Source: Emcibacter sp. (lineage in GTDB: Bacteria > Pseudomonadota > Alphaproteobacteria > Sphingomonadales > Emcibacteraceae). From it: 64,000 nucleotides of DNA. Positions 30,128 to 39,897 of this stretch are shown here, piece by piece (within the stretch, counting starts at the first letter, position 1; each line of letters opens with the position of its first letter). The stretch spans positions 29,954 through 93,953 of the forward strand of contig JAIOYI010000010.1 in assembly GCA_021741205.1 (NCBI GenBank), written 5' to 3'. The notes beneath the pieces were generated by a model. It saw nothing but the letters and a program-made list of their open reading frames with translations. It searched no databases and was not told the origin of the DNA. Both the position numbers and the translations under genes were made by a program.

Positions 30128-30589
30128 ATGCTTAAGGCTCAGGGTATAATGCAAGACTTATTTATTTATAAGCGCCAAATTCAATTTGGCGATACTGATG
30201 CGGTTGGTATTGTCTATACGGTGCGTTTCTTTGATTATTGCATGGAAGCCATTGATGCATGGCAACGGGAATATTTAAATATTGATTGGTTCGATATGGT
30301 CGACAAACGCCAAATCGGAACCCCTATGGTCAATATAAATATGAATATGACAGGCCCCCTTGCCCGGGGAAAGGCGCATATTACCCTTCTGATTACTCAT
30401 GTTGGCAAATCCTCAGTTATTTTTCGCCTGCTTGGGCGTGATGAAGATGACAATGAATGCTTTGAAGCCAATTTCACCTATTGCCTAACAGACTGCACCT
30501 ATTTTAAGCCGATCCCCATTCCTGAACAATTTCGCCCCATTATGGAAAGTTATCACAAGCTCTGCCTCGAGATGGCACTTGCCGCATAA
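30128..30589 (+). CDS. 4-hydroxybenzoyl-CoA thioesterase-like hotdog protein
   Basis: IQFGDTDAVGIVYTVRFFDYCMEAIDAW. Confidence 0.78.
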   Translation: MLKAQGIMQDLFIYKRQIQFGDTDAVGIVYTVRFFDYCMEAIDAWQREYLNIDWFDMVDKRQIGTPMVNINMNMTGPLARGKAHITLLITHVGKSSVIFRLLGRDEDDNECFEANFTYCLTDCTYFKPIPIPEQFRPIMESYHKLCLEMALAA

Positions 30590-30661
30590 GCTTTCTTGTT
30601 CTTTTTTAAATTCTTCTGTAAAGTTCATATGAAAGAATAAATTCATCATAATGGAACAGAA

Positions 30662-31681
30662 ATGAAAATACTGGTTACAGGCGGTTCGGGCTATATTGGA
30701 AGCCATACAGTGCTTGAATTATTACAAGAAAACCATGACGTGGTGGTGGTTGATAATTTAAGCAACTCTAGCGAAGAATCCCTGCACCGAGTTAAAAATA
30801 TCACGGGTAAAAATAGTCTTTCCTTTCATAGGGTTGATATTCTGGACAAAGCGGGACTGGAACAGATTTTTTCTGGCCATAAATTCGATGCGGTCATTCA
30901 TTTTGCGGGACTAAAGGCTGTGGGCGATTCCGTATCAAAGCCTCTCACCTATTATAATAATAATGTGGCAGGCACCATCAGCCTTTGTGAGATTATGGAC
31001 AAATATAGCGTGCGCAACCTTGTCTTTAGTTCGTCTGCAACCGTATATGGTGAACCAAAAAGTGTCCCCATCCGTGAAGATTTTCCCACAGGCGGCACCA
31101 CCAATCCCTACGGCACGTCAAAGCTTATGATTGAAAATATCTTAAGCGATTTAGCACAATCTGATCCAAGGTGGAATATCGCAAGGCTGCGTTATTTCAA
31201 CCCCATAGGCGCCCATGAAAGCGGCCTTATTGGCGAAGACCCCAATGATATTCCCAACAATCTTATGCCCTATATCACGCAAGTAGCCATTGGCAAACTC
31301 AAGGAATTATCTATTTTTGGCAGTGATTATCCCACAAGTGACGGTACAGGTGTCAGGGATTATATCCATGTAGTCGATCTTGCGATCGGGCACCTCAGGG
31401 CATTGGATAAACTGATGACGGGTTCAGGTCTTATCACCTATAACCTTGGCACGGGTCGGGGTATTAGCGTGCTGGATATGGTTAAGGCCTTTGAACAGGT
31501 GAGCGGGATTAAAATCAAAACCCGCATAGCTTCCCGCCGTGAGGGGGACATTGCCACATGCTATGCCGATCCCACCCTTGCCAAGCAAGAGCTAAACTGG
31601 AGTGCCATAAGATCACTTCAAGATATGGTGGGTGATGCTTGGCACTGGCAATCGAAAAATCCTAATGGTTATAAGGGATAA
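30662..31681 (+). CDS. galE: UDP-glucose 4-epimerase
   Basis: [49 protein letters not shown]. Confidence 0.95.
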   Translation: MKILVTGGSGYIGSHTVLELLQENHDVVVVDNLSNSSEESLHRVKNITGKNSLSFHRVDILDKAGLEQIFSGHKFDAVIHFAGLKAVGDSVSKPLTYYNNNVAGTISLCEIMDKYSVRNLVFSSSATVYGEPKSVPIREDFPTGGTTNPYGTSKLMIENILSDLAQSDPRWNIARLRYFNPIGAHESGLIGEDPNDIPNNLMPYITQVAIGKLKELSIFGSDYPTSDGTGVRDYIHVVDLAIGHLRALDKLMTGSGLITYNLGTGRGISVLDMVKAFEQVSGIKIKTRIASRREGDIATCYADPTLAKQELNWSAIRSLQDMVGDAWHWQSKNPNGYKG

Positions 31682-32325
31682 TCTTTCGGCAAGAAAATAT
31701 AATCGCCCTGCGCTATATCCTCCGCCTCCGCCGTCCTCTTTAAGCTGTAAGCATAGCCCATAGTTATAAGCGTCCATAATGTTTTAAAGGGGCGGTTTTT
31801 ATCCATTTGGGCAGAATAAGAATAGGCATCATGATGGGGGGCGTGTAGAACAAGATGATCTTTACTTTGAAAAAATATGATTTGCCCGCCGTATGAAAGC
31901 AAGCTCTTTACATCATCCGCATTTTCACATCGGACGATGGTTGCATTGTGAAGCTCCTTTGATGAGGTGAGGATAGTCCAATTATCATGCGGGCTTTTTA
32001 AGCTCATATTGACCAGAAGCACAGACCGCAACGGATCATCGGCCTCATAAAGGCTGTTATGTTTGAAAGATTGCACTACTTCGGCTGCAATAGCACCAAA
32101 GCCCGCATTCAGATCGCCGTAATGATCGCCGTAGTTTGCCTTGCTTGCAAAATATTTAAGGGCATGAATGATATGATCATCATGATAGCCTTCTCGTAAG
32201 ATATCCTGTCCCGCCTTCATGTTTGGGTTTAAGAAAATGTCACCCTTACATCGACCGGAAATGGACAGTATTTCTTTCACCTTCTCTTTCACATATTTTA
32301 AAAAAGAAAGCCGATAGAGGATCAT
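31669..32325 (-). CDS. Hypothetical protein (weak FkbM-methyltransferase-like N-terminus)
   Basis: 218-aa [33 protein letters not shown]...[14 protein letters not shown]; 3' end overlaps the convergent galE end by 13 nt. Confidence 0.55.
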   Translation of the reverse strand: MILYRLSFLKYVKEKVKEILSISGRCKGDIFLNPNMKAGQDILREGYHDDHIIHALKYFASKANYGDHYGDLNAGFGAIAAEVVQSFKHNSLYEADDPLRSVLLVNMSLKSPHDNWTILTSSKELHNATIVRCENADDVKSLLSYGGQIIFFQSKDHLVLHAPHHDAYSYSAQMDKNRPFKTLWTLITMGYAYSLKRTAEAEDIAQGDYIFLPKDYPL

Positions 32326-32334
32326 ATGGCGTGC

Positions 32335-33282
32335 CTAATTTGTGATCTCTTCGGCAAATTGCCCCTTTGGTCTGTAGTGATGCATATAAAGCGGTAAAAT
32401 CGCCCTGAGCGAGGTCGGGCTAACGGAAAGCTTGGACAGATCCAATGCTTTTTTACCCACCACATTATCGGTCGCTAACATTTTAAGTTGATCGAGTGTA
32501 ATGGGCGGATTGGGTAAAAGACCAAGGAAAAAGACGAAATAAGGAGCGATAGATTTTGGCACATCGACAAAGCATACTTTGCGCATGGCTTCCTTGGCCG
32601 CAAGCTGCATCATCTCCCGCAGGCTGTAAATTTCGGCACCGCCAAGCTCGTAAGTTTTATCTTGCAAGGTGGTGTCGGACAATATTTTAATAATCGCATC
32701 GGCCACATCGCCCACATAGACGGGCTGAAATTTCGTATCACCAGAAAAAACGGGCATCACCGAAAGACTTGAAGCGGCCTGCGCAAAACGGTTAAACAAT
32801 TGATCATGGTTGCCAAAAATAACACTTGGGCGAATGATGGTGGCCTTGGTAAAGGCTTTCTTTACGGCGGCCTCTCCCGCTGCCTTGCTTTTTCCGTAAA
32901 GTGCGGGGGAACTTTCATCCGCTCCAATGGCCGACATATGGACAAGGCTTTTTACCCCGAATTCTTGGCTTATGCGGGCGATAGTTTCGGCGCCCATTTC
33001 ATGAACCGCTTTGAATTTTTGAGCGCCCGTTTCATATAATATACCCACAAGATTTATCACAGCATCCGACCCACGGATTGCCGAACGGACCGAGGTTTCG
33101 TCCCGCAAATTAGCCTGAACCACTTGGATCTGTCCCACATCACCCAAGGGTTTGACATGCATCGAAGAATTAGGCTTTCGAACCGCAACCCGAATACGAA
33201 CACCCGTACGCGCCAAATGCTCTACAAGTGTTGTACCAACAAACCCTGCTCCTCCAAATATTGTAACGAGTTGCTGTGCCAT
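32335..33282 (-). CDS. NDUFA9-like NAD(P)-binding (extended SDR) protein
   Basis: MAQQLVTIFGGAGFVGTTLVEHLARTGVRIRVAVRKP; ATIIRPSVIFGNHDQLFNRFA. Confidence 0.88.
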   Translation of the reverse strand: MAQQLVTIFGGAGFVGTTLVEHLARTGVRIRVAVRKPNSSMHVKPLGDVGQIQVVQANLRDETSVRSAIRGSDAVINLVGILYETGAQKFKAVHEMGAETIARISQEFGVKSLVHMSAIGADESSPALYGKSKAAGEAAVKKAFTKATIIRPSVIFGNHDQLFNRFAQAASSLSVMPVFSGDTKFQPVYVGDVADAIIKILSDTTLQDKTYELGGAEIYSLREMMQLAAKEAMRKVCFVDVPKSIAPYFVFFLGLLPNPPITLDQLKMLATDNVVGKKALDLSKLSVSPTSLRAILPLYMHHYRPKGQFAEEITN

Positions 33283-33475
33283 GACATTCTCCAGAAATGC
33301 TGTTAAATTAAAGCTATATGAGCCCAAATAATCCTTATATTTGATTATCTTTTGCGACCTTTTCAGTCTTCTTTTTATCTTGCCCAAAGTCGTTAGTCCA
33401 GCCTATTTTAAATAATTCATTTCACGTCTTGACTTTACCATTGGCTAATCGTAATCACAGGGAATAAGTCACATT

Positions 33476-33562
33476 GCCCAGATGGCGGAATTGGTAGACG
33501 CGCATGGTTCAGGTCCATGTGTCTGTATGGACGTGGAGGTTCGAGTCCTCTTCTGGGCACCA
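33476..33562 (+). tRNA. tRNA-Leu(CAG), CCA encoded
   Basis: GCCCAGA...TCTGGGC acceptor pairing, anticodon loop TTCAGGT between CATGG/CCATG, long variable arm, GGTTCGAGTCC T-loop, terminal ACCA. Confidence 0.97.
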
Positions 33563-33655
33563 AATTACAATTCAGTCTTATTCAGTCCTAACCAGATTGA
33601 CGCCCCGAAATGAATAATGTTGCACTTTGACCCTTGGATTCAGGATCTGGTATGA

Positions 33656-34759
33656 TTAACCTTCAGCCAATGCATAACTTGTACTCCGTCCACCACCCTG
33701 TTCCTTTCTAAGAACGCCTTGTACTAACAAATCATTTATATCGCGCAAAGCCGTGTCCTGAGAACATTTGGTTAATTTTGCCCATTTAGATGACGTGAGT
33801 TTACCGACAAAACCATCAAGGAGCCGGTTCAGAATTTGGGTTTGCCTTTTGCTGAATGTGCGGCCTCTGTGAGTTTCCCAGAATTGGGCCTTTTGTAACA
33901 CTTTGCCCAGAATAATTTCTGCACCATTAAATGCCCGGTCAAGGCTGCCAAGATACCATTCCAGCCAACCTGTGATATCAAGGCCACCTTTTTGTGTGCG
34001 TTCGAGAATGTTGTAATAAAAAGCCCTATCCTCGCGGATTTGGCTGGACATGCTATAAAAGCGGCTGGGACTTTGTTCGGAACGGGCAAGACATTGGTCA
34101 GAAATAGCACGGGCAATGCGGCCATTTCCATCATCAAATGGATGAAGCGTGACAAACCATAAATGAGCGACCGCAGATTTAAGAACCAAATCCATATCTG
34201 GATTCTCGTTATACCATTTGAGAAAAGCCTGCATTTCTTTGGTCAGGCATTTTGCAGGTGGAGCTTCATAATGAACACGTTCACGACCTATGGCGCCCGA
34301 CACAACTTGCATCGGGCCGTCATCATCGGTTCGCCAAGCGCCAACGGTTATTTTACGCATCCCGCTTCGGCCTGTCGGGAACAAGGCGGCATGCCATGCG
34401 AATAAACGCTCATCTGTGAGGGGATCGTCATAGTTCTGTGTTGCATCCAACATCATCTCAACAACCCCGTCAACATGACGCTCAGAAGGGATCAGGCCTC
34501 CAATGTCCATGCCAAGACGGCGGGCAACGGAAGAGCGCACTTGTTTCTTGTCAAGAATTTCGCCTTCGATCTCGCTTGATTTAAGCACGTCTTCTGTAAG
34601 CGTGTTCAGAACAGCTTCCTCTCGCAAATCAAATCCAAGGGCTTCCATCCTGCCAATCAGGCGGCCTTGATGATGCCGGACTGAGGCAAGCTGCTCTGTT
34701 AGGAGTTTGTCATTCCAATGGAAATTTGGCCAAGTCTTGTTTTGATGGATATACACCAT
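33656..34759 (-). CDS. Fic family protein (DUF4172 N-terminus, winged-helix C-terminus)
   Basis: HPFDDGNGRIARAISDQ Fic core; SSEIEG inhibitory-helix motif; C-terminal HTH-like SSKWAKLTKCSQDTALRDINDLLVQGVLRKE. Confidence 0.93.
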   Translation of the reverse strand: MVYIHQNKTWPNFHWNDKLLTEQLASVRHHQGRLIGRMEALGFDLREEAVLNTLTEDVLKSSEIEGEILDKKQVRSSVARRLGMDIGGLIPSERHVDGVVEMMLDATQNYDDPLTDERLFAWHAALFPTGRSGMRKITVGAWRTDDDGPMQVVSGAIGRERVHYEAPPAKCLTKEMQAFLKWYNENPDMDLVLKSAVAHLWFVTLHPFDDGNGRIARAISDQCLARSEQSPSRFYSMSSQIREDRAFYYNILERTQKGGLDITGWLEWYLGSLDRAFNGAEIILGKVLQKAQFWETHRGRTFSKRQTQILNRLLDGFVGKLTSSKWAKLTKCSQDTALRDINDLLVQGVLRKEQGGGRSTSYALAEG

Positions 34760-34840
34760 ATTCTCCGCATATTATACGGTGAATATAATGGATAATCACT
34801 GCAATCGCAAGCATATTCTACGCGCATTTTACGGTGAATA
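34757..34840. promoter_or_regulatory. Two near-identical palindromic operators upstream of fic
   Basis: CATATTCTCCGCATATTATACGGTGAATA (34757-34785) and CATATTCTACGCGCATTTTACGGTGAATA (34812-34840): 25/29 identical, 55-bp spacing, each internally palindromic. Confidence 0.65.
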
Positions 34841-34911
34841 CCCATTTAATTGTCTCATTTGCGCAATATATATTATGATAACTCAGCCTCTTCATACCAG
34901 TGCCTATCTAT

Positions 34912-34932
34912 GTCCCCTATGGGGCACCAAAT
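34912..34932 (+). repeat. Imperfect direct repeat of the tRNA-Leu 3' end (33545-33565)
   Basis: GTCCCCTATGGGGCACCAAAT vs GTCCTCTTCTGGGCACCAAAT, 17/21, exact core GGGCACCAAAT. Confidence 0.45.
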
Positions 34933-35275
34933 ACTAAGATGACAGCAAACCATATTTTTCTGAGTGATGGGACTCCTAATCAAATCAAAAAGATACTAAC
35001 ACACTGATTTACATAATAAATTATACTTCAAAGTGCGACAGTGAAGTTTCAAAGCGGGGCATAGTTTACGTAACAGGAAAAATGAGAGTTCACAACACGC
35101 CTTATTTTATCATCAATCACATTGACAGCCTCTCAACAGATAACACAGATATTGCTCATATTCTCCCCTATCATTTGGTTGAAAGAGGTTCTGTTACGAG
35201 CTGCCAATAAAAATCTTAATGGTTATAAAACACAAAGAAAATGAGGATGATCGTCTTCATTTAAGTCGGCACATT

Positions 35276-35298
35276 TTTTATCAAAAAAATTGATAAAA
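35276..35298. promoter_or_regulatory. Palindrome upstream of the TMADH-like gene
   Basis: TTTTATCAA-AAAAA-TTGATAAAA, 9-bp perfect arms. Confidence 0.35.
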
Positions 35299-35411
35299 GA
35301 AGAAAGAATACTCATTACTTTGAAGTAGTTTCCAACTATATAATCAGTAACTATTGAACATTCTTTCTAAATATGAAATTCTCTCACAAAAGCTAATGAC
35401 ATGGGAAAATA

Positions 35412-37478
35412 ATGGTAAATTCACCTTATGATATTCTTTTTGAGCCAGTAAAAATTGGCCCCAAAGTAACAAAAAATAGATTTTATCAAGTGCCGCATTG
35501 CAATGGAATGGGGCATCGTTGGCCAAAATCCATGGCGGAGATGCGCGGTATTAAGGCCGAAGGTGGTTGGGGAGTTGTCTGTACGGAAGAATGTGAAATT
35601 CATCCTAGTAGCGATCTTTCTAGCAGTACATTGATGCGACTTTGGGATGATAGTGATATTCCAACACATGCATTGATGGTTGAAAAGGTACAAGAACACG
35701 GAGCATTGGCTGGCTTACAAATGGCCCATAATGGATTTTGTGCCAGCAATCGTTTTTCACGCATACCCCAATTGGCCCCTACGGCACGTGCCACCCGATA
35801 TGATGACCCCATGCAAGCCCGGGGTATGGATAAGCAGGATATCAAAAATCTTCGCCAGTGGTATAAGAATGCCGCAAAACGAGCCATTACCGCAGGCTAT
35901 GACATATTATATGTTTATGCGGGACATAATTTGACTATTTTGATGCATTTTCTGGCAAGCCGATATAATCAGCGCACCGATGAATATGGGGGGTCTTTAA
36001 AAAACCGCGCCCGCCTGATCCGAGAAATACTAGAAGATACAAAAGAGATAGCAGGTGATAAGGCAGCGGTCGCCTTTCGCTTTGCCGTTGATGAATTGAT
36101 GGGTGTTGATGGCATACGCTGTGAAGAAGAAGGGCGAGAAATAGTGGAACTTCTGGCCGATCTTCCTGATTTGTGGGATGTGAATATTTCCAATTGGGAC
36201 AATGATTCACTGACGTCCCGTTTCGGACAAGAAGGTCATCAGGAGCCCTATATTGATTTTGTAAAGAAAATCACAAAAAAACCCGTGGTTGGTGTTGGAC
36301 GATTTACCAGCCCAGACGCCATGGTATCACAAATTCGGCGAGGGGTTTTAGATTTGATAGGTGCCGCTCGCCCCTCCATCGCCGACCCCTTTTTGCCCCG
36401 TAAAATAGAGCTTGGCAAGTTGGATGAAATTCGGGAATGTATCGGATGCAATATCTGTACAAGCGGCGATCTGTTGGGCGTGCCTATTCGTTGCACTCAG
36501 AATCCGACAATGGGTGAGGAGTGGCGAAAAGGATGGCATCCAGAAAAAGTTGCTCCTGCGGGAAGTACCGACAATATTTTGATTGTTGGGGGTGGTCCTG
36601 CTGGACTAGAATGCGCCCTCACCCTATCAAATAGAGGCTATGACGTTACCATTGCAGAAAAAGAAATGACAACAGGAGGACGTCTGAATTTAGAGGCAAA
36701 ATTACCAGGACTTGCCGCTTGGCGGCGGGTGATTGACTACAGGTCATATATGCTATCCCAAAAAGCCAATGTGAATATCTATTTGGACAGTGAATTGGGC
36801 GCAGATGATATCATGGATTTTGGTTTTCAACATGTGATGATCGCCACGGGGTCACAATGGCGGATTGATGGTGTTGGTCGGGAAAATAATTTCCCCATAA
36901 CCATCCATGACGTTGATGTCTATAGCCCAGAACAGATCATGGCGGGCTCAATACCAAAGGGACCTGTTTTAATTTTTGATGATGATCATTATTATATGGC
37001 AAACACGCTTGCAGAAATGCTTCATGACAAAGGGATTGAAGTAATATATGTGACATCATCAGATAAAATTGCCTCTTGGACTGAAAATACACTTGAACAA
37101 AGTAAAATCCAAAGCAACATCATTAATCGAGATATTAGATTAATCCGCAATCATTTTGTGATAAAGGCTCGGAACGGGCAATTTACCCTAAAATGTACAT
37201 ATACGGGGCGAGAAAGGATTGTTGAGGCACAAAGTTTTCTTCCTGTTACATCCCGCAAGCCAAATGATGCATTATACAATGATATGATGAGCAAACAGGA
37301 TGACTTCGCTGCAAAGGGCATTAAATCAGTAACATGCATTGGCGATAGTTATTCACCATCCACCATTGCGGCGGCTGTTTATCACGGCCATTTAGCGGCG
37401 CGTCAGTTGGATGAAAAGAAGGATCTGTGGACGGATTTTAAACGAGAAAATACAAGTAAAATTATGGCAAAGTTCTAA
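35412..37478 (+). CDS. Trimethylamine/dimethylamine dehydrogenase-like Fe-S flavoprotein
   Basis: YQVPHCNGMG (candidate cysteinyl-FMN Cys), CIGCNICTSGDLLGVPIRCTQNPTMGEEWRKGWHPEK cluster motif, NILIVGGGPAGLECALTL. Confidence 0.82.
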   Translation: MVNSPYDILFEPVKIGPKVTKNRFYQVPHCNGMGHRWPKSMAEMRGIKAEGGWGVVCTEECEIHPSSDLSSSTLMRLWDDSDIPTHALMVEKVQEHGALAGLQMAHNGFCASNRFSRIPQLAPTARATRYDDPMQARGMDKQDIKNLRQWYKNAAKRAITAGYDILYVYAGHNLTILMHFLASRYNQRTDEYGGSLKNRARLIREILEDTKEIAGDKAAVAFRFAVDELMGVDGIRCEEEGREIVELLADLPDLWDVNISNWDNDSLTSRFGQEGHQEPYIDFVKKITKKPVVGVGRFTSPDAMVSQIRRGVLDLIGAARPSIADPFLPRKIELGKLDEIRECIGCNICTSGDLLGVPIRCTQNPTMGEEWRKGWHPEKVAPAGSTDNILIVGGGPAGLECALTLSNRGYDVTIAEKEMTTGGRLNLEAKLPGLAAWRRVIDYRSYMLSQKANVNIYLDSELGADDIMDFGFQHVMIATGSQWRIDGVGRENNFPITIHDVDVYSPEQIMAGSIPKGPVLIFDDDHYYMANTLAEMLHDKGIEVIYVTSSDKIASWTENTLEQSKIQSNIINRDIRLIRNHFVIKARNGQFTLKCTYTGRERIVEAQSFLPVTSRKPNDALYNDMMSKQDDFAAKGIKSVTCIGDSYSPSTIAAAVYHGHLAARQLDEKKDLWTDFKRENTSKIMAKF

Positions 37479-37503
37479 AAAATACGATGATTCTTATGCC
37501 CTG

Positions 37504-37764
37504 CTATGCGGAGGATTGGATGAGTATTTCTTTCTGGAAGCGGGATAATTTTTTGATGAAAAATTCCCGCTTCGAGGCCAAACTCCTATCCTCATGAGGT
37601 TCAGAAAACATCAATTCAAAAGGCCCCCGTCCACGGGTATATTTGGCCCCTATCCCATTTTCATGATCCGCTATGCGCTTTTCCAAATCATTGGTAATGC
37701 CCGTATAATAGCTGTTATCTCGGCATTTTAAAATATAGACCATCCAAGAGGTCTCATTACTCAC
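37504..37764 (-). CDS. GIY-YIG nuclease family protein (UPF0213-like)
   Basis: WMVYILKCRDNSYYTGITNDLEKRIADHENGIGAKYTRGRGP. Confidence 0.93.
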   Translation of the reverse strand: MSNETSWMVYILKCRDNSYYTGITNDLEKRIADHENGIGAKYTRGRGPFELMFSEPHEDRSLASKREFFIKKLSRFQKEILIQSSA

Positions 37765-38600
37765 AAAATTTTTCCATGATGGCGAATATGATCCTCCATA
37801 AAGGTTTGGATAAAGAAATATCCGTGATCATACCCCTTATGACGGCGCAGCGTGAGCTTTTGATTCACAGAGGCACAGGCTTCTTCAAAAAGATGTGGTT
37901 TAAGCTGTTCTTCTAAAAAGGGATCGCTCAAACCCTGATCAATTAATATCATGGGGCGTGCGCTAGCATCTCCCAATTCTTTCATTAAAACTGTTGCATC
38001 ATGTGCCGCCCAAAGCTTCTGATCATTCCCAAGATATTTGCCCAATGCTTTATGACCCCATGGGCATTCTGTCGGGGCAACAATAGGGGAAAAGGCCGAA
38101 ACGGATTTATAAATATCTGGATTTTTAAGATAAATCGTGAGCGCCCCATGTCCCCCCATAGAATGGCCAAATATGCCCTGCCTCTTTCCATCCACGGGAA
38201 AATTTTCAACAATCAAGTTGTTCAATTCTTGGGTGATATAGCTATACATCTTATAGTTTTTATCCCAAGGACTTTGGGTCGCATCAATATAGAAACCAGC
38301 CCCCTTACCAAAATCCCATGCCTCCTCATCAGGCACGTGATCGCCGCGGGGTGATGTATCGGGGGCAACCAAAACAAGACCACATTCCGCCGCTATTCTA
38401 TAGGCTCCGGCCTTTGTTGTGAAATTATCTTCTGTACAGGTGAGCCCCGCAAGATAGGTCACGACGGGAAGTTTTTTTCCTTCCCCATGAGATGGGATAA
38501 AAACCGTAAAGCGCATATCACAGCCAAGCTCATTTGATGCATGTTTATAATAAGCAAGTGTGCCCCCAAAGCAGCCATGTTCCGATAATTTTTCCATCAT
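37761..38600 (-). CDS. fghA: S-formylglutathione hydrolase
   Basis: YLAGLTCTEDNFTTKAGAYRIAAECGLVLVAPDTSPRG, GHSMGGHGAL. Confidence 0.96.
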   Translation of the reverse strand: MMEKLSEHGCFGGTLAYYKHASNELGCDMRFTVFIPSHGEGKKLPVVTYLAGLTCTEDNFTTKAGAYRIAAECGLVLVAPDTSPRGDHVPDEEAWDFGKGAGFYIDATQSPWDKNYKMYSYITQELNNLIVENFPVDGKRQGIFGHSMGGHGALTIYLKNPDIYKSVSAFSPIVAPTECPWGHKALGKYLGNDQKLWAAHDATVLMKELGDASARPMILIDQGLSDPFLEEQLKPHLFEEACASVNQKLTLRRHKGYDHGYFFIQTFMEDHIRHHGKIL

Positions 38601-39706
38601 TAATATAACACCACACTGCGGATGCTTTCACCGCTATGCATCAAATCAAAGGCCTTGTTAATATCATCCAAGGGCATGGTATGGGTGATCAGATCATCAA
38701 TGTTGATTTTACCGTCCATGTACCAGTCAACAATTTTCGGGACATCCGTACGACCCCGCGCCCCGCCAAAGGCAGATCCCCGCCAGACCCGACCTGTCAC
38801 CAACTGAAACGGACGGGTTGAGATTTCTTTGCCCGCACCCGCAACCCCAATGATAATGCTTTCTCCCCACCCCTTATGGCAGCATTCCAAGGCTTGACGC
38901 ATGGTGTTCACATTACCAATACATTCAAAGCTATAATCCGCACCACCATTGGTTAAATCTTGAATAGCCTCGATTAAATTTGGTGTTTTCTGAGGATTGA
39001 TAAAATCGGTCATACCAAATTTTTTGGCGATGGCAACTTTGCTCTCATTAATATCAATACCAATGATTTTATTGGCACCAACCATGCGGGCACCCTGTAT
39101 CACATTAAGACCAATGCCGCCCAAGCCAAAGACCACAACATTGCTGCCTGGCTCCACTTTCGCATCAAAGGCCACCGCACCCACCCCCGTGGTCACACCA
39201 CAGCCAATATAGCATACCTTGTCAAAGGGGGCATCGGGACGAATTTTTGCCAATGCAATTTCAGGCAACACCGTATGATTGGAAAATGTGGAACAGCCCA
39301 TATAATGGAGTATGGGTTTACCGTTTAGGGAAAACCGGCTGGTGCCGTCTGGCATCACGCCACGACCCTGAGTTTCCCGAATAGATTGGCAAAGATTGGT
39401 TTTAGGGTGAAGACAATAATCGCATTCTCGACATTCCGGCGTATAAAGTGGAATGACATGGTCGCCTGCTTTTAAGGATTTAACCCCTGCACCCACTTCC
39501 AAAACAATGCCTGCCCCCTCATGTCCCAAAATCGCAGGAAAAGCACCTTCTGGATCATCACCAGAAAGTGTAAAGGCATCCGTATGACAAACGCCTGTTG
39601 CTTTTAATTCAACCAACACCTCTCCCGCACGGGGGCCTTCGAGGTCGACAGTTTCAATGCTTAAGGGTTCCCCAGCCTTAAAGGCGACAGCGGCACGTGT
39701 TTTCAT
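38600..39706 (-). CDS. frmA: S-(hydroxymethyl)glutathione dehydrogenase / class III alcohol dehydrogenase
   Basis: [68 protein letters not shown]. Confidence 0.97.
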   Translation of the reverse strand: MKTRAAVAFKAGEPLSIETVDLEGPRAGEVLVELKATGVCHTDAFTLSGDDPEGAFPAILGHEGAGIVLEVGAGVKSLKAGDHVIPLYTPECRECDYCLHPKTNLCQSIRETQGRGVMPDGTSRFSLNGKPILHYMGCSTFSNHTVLPEIALAKIRPDAPFDKVCYIGCGVTTGVGAVAFDAKVEPGSNVVVFGLGGIGLNVIQGARMVGANKIIGIDINESKVAIAKKFGMTDFINPQKTPNLIEAIQDLTNGGADYSFECIGNVNTMRQALECCHKGWGESIIIGVAGAGKEISTRPFQLVTGRVWRGSAFGGARGRTDVPKIVDWYMDGKINIDDLITHTMPLDDINKAFDLMHSGESIRSVVLY

Positions 39707-39897
39707 GATCCAAATTCCTTCGTTATAAAATCAATTTATCCACTATTATATTGAACATCCTGTGGTGACAATATATTTATATAATCACATAGTGTTTCTA
39801 CAGGAAAATAATATAAATGCAAATGTTGGTGGACTATCTAAAAAATAAATTGGATAGGTTTGATGATCTCACCTAAAGGCAAAACACTAGTAATAAT

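Noticed and set aside
33656-34759. Fic/Phd-Doc toxin-antitoxin pair
   Set aside because: No small antitoxin ORF adjacent; the protein carries its own N-terminal SSEIEG inhibitory motif, consistent with a stand-alone class II Fic
35083-35208. Small plus-strand ORF MRVHNTPYFIINHIDSLSTDNTDIAHILPYHLVERGSVTSCQ
   Set aside because: Only about 42 aa, no recognisable family, in a region that may be degenerate; not enough support for a CDS
35276-35298. FNR box
   Set aside because: Half-sites are in ATCAA...TTGAT order, opposite to TTGAT-N4-ATCAA
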